Part shown: in pieces, positions 15,241 to 18,163 of the stretch
Layout of the letters: each line of letters starts with the position of its first letter
How positions within the stretch are numbered: position 1 is the first letter of the stretch
Source of the DNA: an uncultured beta proteobacterium
GTDB lineage: Bacteria; Pseudomonadota; Gammaproteobacteria; Burkholderiales; Burkholderiaceae_C
Assembly: GCA_903920405.1 (NCBI GenBank)
Contig: CAIXMC010000329.1
Span: 1-18,163, forward strand
Direction: 5' to 3'
DNA length: 18,163 nucleotides
The notes under the pieces: generated by a model
Databases searched by the model: none
The model's input: the letters and a program-made list of their open reading frames with translations, nothing else
Told to the model about the DNA's origin: nothing
Program-made: the position numbers and the translations under genes

Positions 15241-16203
15241 ATGACGGATCATTCAATGAATTTATTTATTACTGGTGCCAATGGATGGATAGGGCGAGCC
15301 TTATGCACACGCTTGGCGAATGACAGCGTGGATTTTCGTGCGGCAGTGCGTTCTTGTGATTCAAATCTACCTGCATATAAAAATTCAGTGGTGGGAGAAA
15401 TCAATGACAAGACAGATTGGCGCAGCGCATTGAAGGGCATCAATACCGTGGTGCATCTGGCATCGCGTGTTCATGTGATGTCTGATGCGTCTGACAACCC
15501 CTTGTCAGAATACCGTCAGGTCAATGTACAAGGCACCCTCCATTTGGCTCGTAGGGCAGTACTGGCGGGCGTTACGCGCTATGTTTTTGTGAGTTCTGTC
15601 AAGGTCAATGGCGAACTCACCCCGTCAGGTCACCCATTTATTGAGAGTGATCAACCCCACCCCCAAGACCCCTACGGCATCAGCAAATATGAAGCTGAAC
15701 AAGGTCTGCAGAAAATAGCAGCCCAAACTGGCATGGAAGTTGTCATTATTCGCCCCCCTTTGGTTTATGGACCGGGTGTCAAGGCTAATTTTGCTCAATT
15801 GATTCACGCAGTACAAAAAGGCTGGCCCTTGCCGTTGGGTAGTATTCATAACCTACGCAGTTTGATCGCCCTTGATAACCTGGTGGATTTCATTATCACC
15901 TGCACCACGCACCCCATGGCCGCTTTTCAAACCTTTTTAATCAGCGACGGGCAGGATATTTCCACCCCTGAATTGATTCAAGGTATTGCCAAAGCTGCGG
16001 GTATTCGTGCGCATGTTTTACCTGTTCCTGTTTGGGTCTTGATGTGCGCGGGCAAACTGACAGGTAAAAGTAATGCTGTGCAGCGTTTGTGTGGTAACTT
16101 GCAAATAGATAGCACCAAAGCCAGATCTCTATTGGGCTGGAGGCCTGTAGTGTCATTCCATGAGGGTTTGCGGCGGACTATGGATGGAGTTTTAAAACCA
16201 TGA
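15241..16203 (+). CDS. NAD-dependent sugar epimerase/reductase (WbpV/WbpK-like)
   Basis: This is a 320-residue extended short-chain dehydrogenase. The NAD(P) site is ITGANGWIGRAL (~10-21). The active site has SSVKVNGE (~118-125) and the Tyr145-x-x-x-Lys149 pair in DPYGISKYEAEQ. RPPLVYGPGVKANF follows. This pattern belongs to the group annotated as UDP-glucose 4-epimerase family beside initiating sugar transferases, which includes the WbpV/WbpK enzymes reducing UDP-4-keto-6-deoxy-HexNAc to UDP-QuiNAc or UDP-FucNAc. That role fits the WbpM-like gene at 17416, but a 4-epimerase role remains possible. Start: ATG 15241 has GGAG upstream. ATG 15256 (MNLFITGANG) would also give a complete fold. The stop overlaps the next start by four bases (ATGA), so the two products are likely made together. 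Confidence 0.88.
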   Translation: MTDHSMNLFITGANGWIGRALCTRLANDSVDFRAAVRSCDSNLPAYKNSVVGEINDKTDWRSALKGINTVVHLASRVHVMSDASDNPLSEYRQVNVQGTLHLARRAVLAGVTRYVFVSSVKVNGELTPSGHPFIESDQPHPQDPYGISKYEAEQGLQKIAAQTGMEVVIIRPPLVYGPGVKANFAQLIHAVQKGWPLPLGSIHNLRSLIALDNLVDFIITCTTHPMAAFQTFLISDGQDISTPELIQGIAKAAGIRAHVLPVPVWVLMCAGKLTGKSNAVQRLCGNLQIDSTKARSLLGWRPVVSFHEGLRRTMDGVLKP

Positions 16204-16760
16204 AAAGATGTTTTGATGTGGTATTGGTATTTTTTGCCAGTATGGTATTTGCCATTCCCATTATTTTGGTTGCTCTGGCTGTGCGATTAAGCTCCAAAGG
16301 CCCCGTTTTGTATTGGTCAGACAGGGTGGGGCGCAACAATATGGTGTTCAAAATGCCCAAGTTTCGCAGTATGCATATAGACACCCCCGCTGTGGCTACA
16401 CATTTGTTAAGTCATCCTGACACTTACCTGACTCCTATTGGCAGTTTTCTTCGCAAAACCAGTTTGGATGAATTACCACAGTTGTGGAGCATTATCAAAG
16501 GTGACATGAGTTTTGTAGGCCCTAGGCCTGCTTTGTTTAATCAACATGATCTGATTGAAATGCGAACATCTGCCGGTATTCATCGTTTAACACCCGGATT
16601 GACGGGGTGGGCGCAAGTCAATGGACGTGATGAATTACCTATACCACAAAAAATTGTTTTCGATTCTGAATATTTTTATCGTCAATCAATGGTTTTTGAT
16701 ATTAAAATCCTTTTTCTGACGGCATGGAAGGTTTTAATGAGGGATAATGTCACTCACTGA
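16200..16760 (+). CDS. Initiating sugar-phosphate transferase (small PglC/WbpL-partner type)
   Basis: This 186-residue protein of the bacterial sugar transferase family would transfer a sugar-1-phosphate from UDP-sugar to undecaprenyl phosphate, the first step of O-antigen or capsule repeat synthesis. It consists of a single N-terminal hydrophobic segment (~5-29, re-entrant in PglC) plus the catalytic core: SKGPVLYWSDRVGRN, MPKFRSM, the Asp90-Glu91 dyad in TSLDELPQLWSIIKGDMSFV, GPRPAL, and LTPGLTGWAQVNGRD. It lacks the five-helix N-terminal part of large WcaJ/WbaP enzymes, so it belongs to the minimal monotopic type. It overlaps the reductase gene by ATGA, which suggests that its donor is the product of that pathway (for example UDP-QuiNAc or UDP-FucNAc). 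Confidence 0.92.
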   Translation: MKRCFDVVLVFFASMVFAIPIILVALAVRLSSKGPVLYWSDRVGRNNMVFKMPKFRSMHIDTPAVATHLLSHPDTYLTPIGSFLRKTSLDELPQLWSIIKGDMSFVGPRPALFNQHDLIEMRTSAGIHRLTPGLTGWAQVNGRDELPIPQKIVFDSEYFYRQSMVFDIKILFLTAWKVLMRDNVTH

Positions 16761-16817
16761 CAGTACACTCCATGTTTTAGTCAGCTTTTGTTAACATGTT
16801 ATGAATAGGTACTAACT

Positions 16818-17120
16818 ATGTCTTCCTTGATTGAAATTAAAACCCAAATTGCCTTGCTTCAAAAGCAAGCCGAAGAAATCAGAACCGATGAGATGGGCCA
16901 GGCCTTGCAGGATATTTTGACCAAAATGGATATTTACGGTATTACGATTGACGATGTTGATCGCGCCAAGGGTCGTGTCCGCAAATCCAGTAATCCTGCC
17001 CCTATTAAATACCGTGGCCCTAATGGTGAAGCTTGGTCCGGTCGTGGCCTTACTCCCAAGTGGCTGGTTGCCTTGATTGCACAGGGTCAAACCAAGGAAT
17101 CATTCTTCATCACGGAATAA
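16818..17120 (+). CDS. H-NS family nucleoid-associated protein
   Basis: This 100-residue protein has an N-terminal oligomerisation helix (~1-50, LIEIKTQIALLQKQAEEI and further heptads). A short linker (~51-63) precedes the C-terminal DNA-binding domain KYRGPNGEAWSGRGLTPKWL (64-83). H-NS proteins bind AT-rich DNA in the minor groove and silence acquired genes. The core loop here is SGRGLTP instead of the more common GRGR-P form; the effect is unknown. Lengths and motif order match the short betaproteobacterial H-NS type. It stands alone between polysaccharide genes, 57 bases after the sugar transferase, with a hairpin after it. The nearby AT-rich glycosyltransferase block is a natural target, but that link is inferred from position. 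Confidence 0.93.
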   Translation: MSSLIEIKTQIALLQKQAEEIRTDEMGQALQDILTKMDIYGITIDDVDRAKGRVRKSSNPAPIKYRGPNGEAWSGRGLTPKWLVALIAQGQTKESFFITE

Positions 17121-17142
17121 TTGGAGTCAACATTGACTTTCC

Positions 17143-17185
17143 AACTTTCATGGCATGTGATGAATTACATCAGGCCATGAAAGTT
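17143..17185 (+). terminator. Hairpin after the H-NS gene, likely terminator
   Basis: AACTTTCATGGC (17143-17154) pairs perfectly with GCCATGAAAGTT (17174-17185). Inside it, TGATG pairs with CATCA around the loop AATTA. A strict T-tract is absent (ATTTG follows), so termination may be partial. It lies 22 bases after the H-NS stop. Confidence 0.6.
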
Positions 17186-17257
17186 ATTTGAAAACACCTT
17201 TGCTTTGTTTTAATGAGTTTATTGCGTTAAATAGTAGGTGGGTTGGTTGTCTTTCTT

Positions 17258-17319
17258 AAAATATCCTGGATTTCTCAGTTGATCTTGAAGTGAAACTGAC
17301 AAATCCAGGATATTTTTTT
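17258..17319 (+). terminator. Long hairpin with T-tract, Rho-independent terminator
   Basis: AAAATATCCTGGATTT (17258-17273) pairs perfectly with 17301-17316. An inner TCAGTT/AACTGA stem (17275-17280, 17294-17299) follows after one mismatch and closes a 13-base loop. Seven T residues run through 17313-17319. The stem is longer than usual for a terminator and could be a tiny palindromic insertion that also stops transcription. It lies between the H-NS gene and the dehydratase gene. Confidence 0.65.
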
Positions 17320-17415
17320 AAGTTTTGTGCAAAGCAGTGCTCGCATGGATTTTTTTGATATTTCAGGATTAATAATGCTTTTTCTGGTCAGTGGGTGCGG
17401 CGAGCCGGTGTACGC

Positions 17416-18163
17416 ATGATTCGACATCATATTTTGGTATGGCCGCGGGCAGCCAAGCAAATAGCCGTGGTCACACTCGATGTGGTTTTGGCGTTGCTGG
17501 CCACTTGGCTGGCTTTTTGCCTTCGCCTTGACACTTGGGTTTTGCCATCTGATGCACAGTGGTGGCCCTATGGTTTAGCGCCTTTGCTGGCCATTCCCAT
17601 TTTTGCCCGTTTTGGCCTTTACCGTGCCATTTTTCGCTACACCGGTCAGGCGGCCATGCATGCCACGGCTAAAGCTGTTTTGCTGTATGCGTGTGTCCTT
17701 TCCATCATTTTGATGTGGCAACGTTGGCCTATGGTGCCTCGAACACTGGGTGTTTTGCAACCCCTGATTTTTTTGTTTTTGGTGGGAACCAGTCGGGCTG
17801 TGGCTCGATTTTGGTTGGCCGGTATTGGCATTTTTGGCAACAGAGTGCGGGGGCGTTTGCTCATTTATGGCGCGGGAACAGCCGGCGTACAAACGGCATC
17901 TGCCTTGCAAATCGCCGGTGAATTCAAATTGTTGGCTTTTTTGGATGACGATGCCAAAAAAGTTGGACGCAGCATCAATGGTGTTCCCATTTTGTCGCCC
18001 ATAACCATGCGCTCGCTGGTGGTCAAGCAGAAGGTCACTGACATTTTGCTGGCATTGCCCAGTGCCACGCGCGAGCGACGCAACAAAATCATTGAATCCA
18101 TGAGCGGTTTGCCCGTGCATGTGCGTTCGTTGCCCAGCATGGCAGACCTGACCTCTGGCCGGG
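17416..18163 (+). CDS. Nucleotide-sugar 4,6-dehydratase of the WbpM/FlaA1/CapD type, 5' part
   Basis: The frame from ATG 17416 stays open to the window edge, giving 249 residues of a protein that is usually over 600. Four hydrophobic segments (~15-36, 50-68, 84-102, 112-130) form the membrane domain typical of WbpM-like enzymes. A first nucleotide-binding-like domain follows: RLLIYGAGTAGVQTASALQI (~148-167), FLDDDAKKVGRSINGVPIL and TDILLALPSATRERRNKII. The catalytic dehydratase domain lies beyond the window. Family members remove water from UDP-GlcNAc to give the 4-keto-6-deoxy sugar for QuiNAc or FucNAc. The reductase and sugar transferase at 15241-16760 fit as the next steps. A 24-codon ORF (17345-17419) ends over this start with ATGA. 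Confidence 0.9.
   Translation, partial: MIRHHILVWPRAAKQIAVVTLDVVLALLATWLAFCLRLDTWVLPSDAQWWPYGLAPLLAIPIFARFGLYRAIFRYTGQAAMHATAKAVLLYACVLSIILMWQRWPMVPRTLGVLQPLIFLFLVGTSRAVARFWLAGIGIFGNRVRGRLLIYGAGTAGVQTASALQIAGEFKLLAFLDDDAKKVGRSINGVPILSPITMRSLVVKQKVTDILLALPSATRERRNKIIESMSGLPVHVRSLPSMADLTSGR

Noticed and set aside
17575..18120. 181-codon ORF on the minus strand near the window end
   Set aside because: The plus strand encodes a clear WbpM/FlaA1-type protein running off the edge. The minus-strand product is low-complexity Gln/His/Asn-rich sequence typical of antisense reading.

Overview
The window looks like a chromosomal segment of a betaproteobacterium, most probably Burkholderiales (Comamonadaceae-like). 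This is inferred from the style of the chemoreceptors, the CheV and H-NS variants, the UXS and DegT-type sugar enzymes and the palindromic intergenic repeats. No rRNA, tRNA or CRISPR was seen. All genes that can be supported are on the + strand.

Region 1 (1-7320) is a chemotaxis cassette. It holds the 3' part of a chemoreceptor (MCP1), cheW, a stand-alone Aer-type PAS protein whose end overlaps a membrane chemoreceptor (MCP2), a cheV, and a soluble chemoreceptor with two PAS domains (MCP3). The three receptors share nearly the same signalling domain. MCP2 and MCP3 also carry repeated HAMP-like units. Two direct copies of a ~160-bp palindromic element with TTA/TAA target duplications bracket the segment from cheW to MCP3.

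Region 2 (7321-11663) is a scarred junction. It holds a complete UDP-glucuronate decarboxylase (UXS) and an AlbA_2-type gene broken by a 154-bp MITE with a perfect 8-bp target duplication; removing the MITE restores the reading frame. Next come a shrunken remnant of a DegT-family aminotransferase, a two-gene toxin-antitoxin-like module with a frameshifted PIN gene, and an intact DegT-family aminotransferase. The aminotransferase ORF is continuous with the end of the PIN gene. A third palindromic element (166 bp, 5-bp target duplication) follows directly.

Region 3 (11776-15105) is an AT-rich run of four family-2 glycosyltransferases, typical of an O-antigen or exopolysaccharide cluster. Region 4 (15241-18163) holds a WbpV/WbpK-like NAD-dependent sugar reductase/epimerase overlapping a small initiating sugar-phosphate transferase, then an H-NS-family gene, two strong hairpins, and the 5' part of a WbpM/FlaA1/CapD-like 4,6-dehydratase.

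Regions 2-4 together read as a surface-polysaccharide locus. UXS would supply UDP-xylose and the aminotransferase a 3-amino-sugar nucleotide. The dehydratase plus reductase would supply a UDP-6-deoxy-HexNAc that the small transferase could load onto undecaprenyl phosphate, and the glycosyltransferases would extend it. No flippase or polymerase is visible. The most unusual features are the PIN/aminotransferase ORF fusion, the footprints of three different palindromic element families with target duplications, and the separated PAS and receptor parts of an Aer-like sensor.
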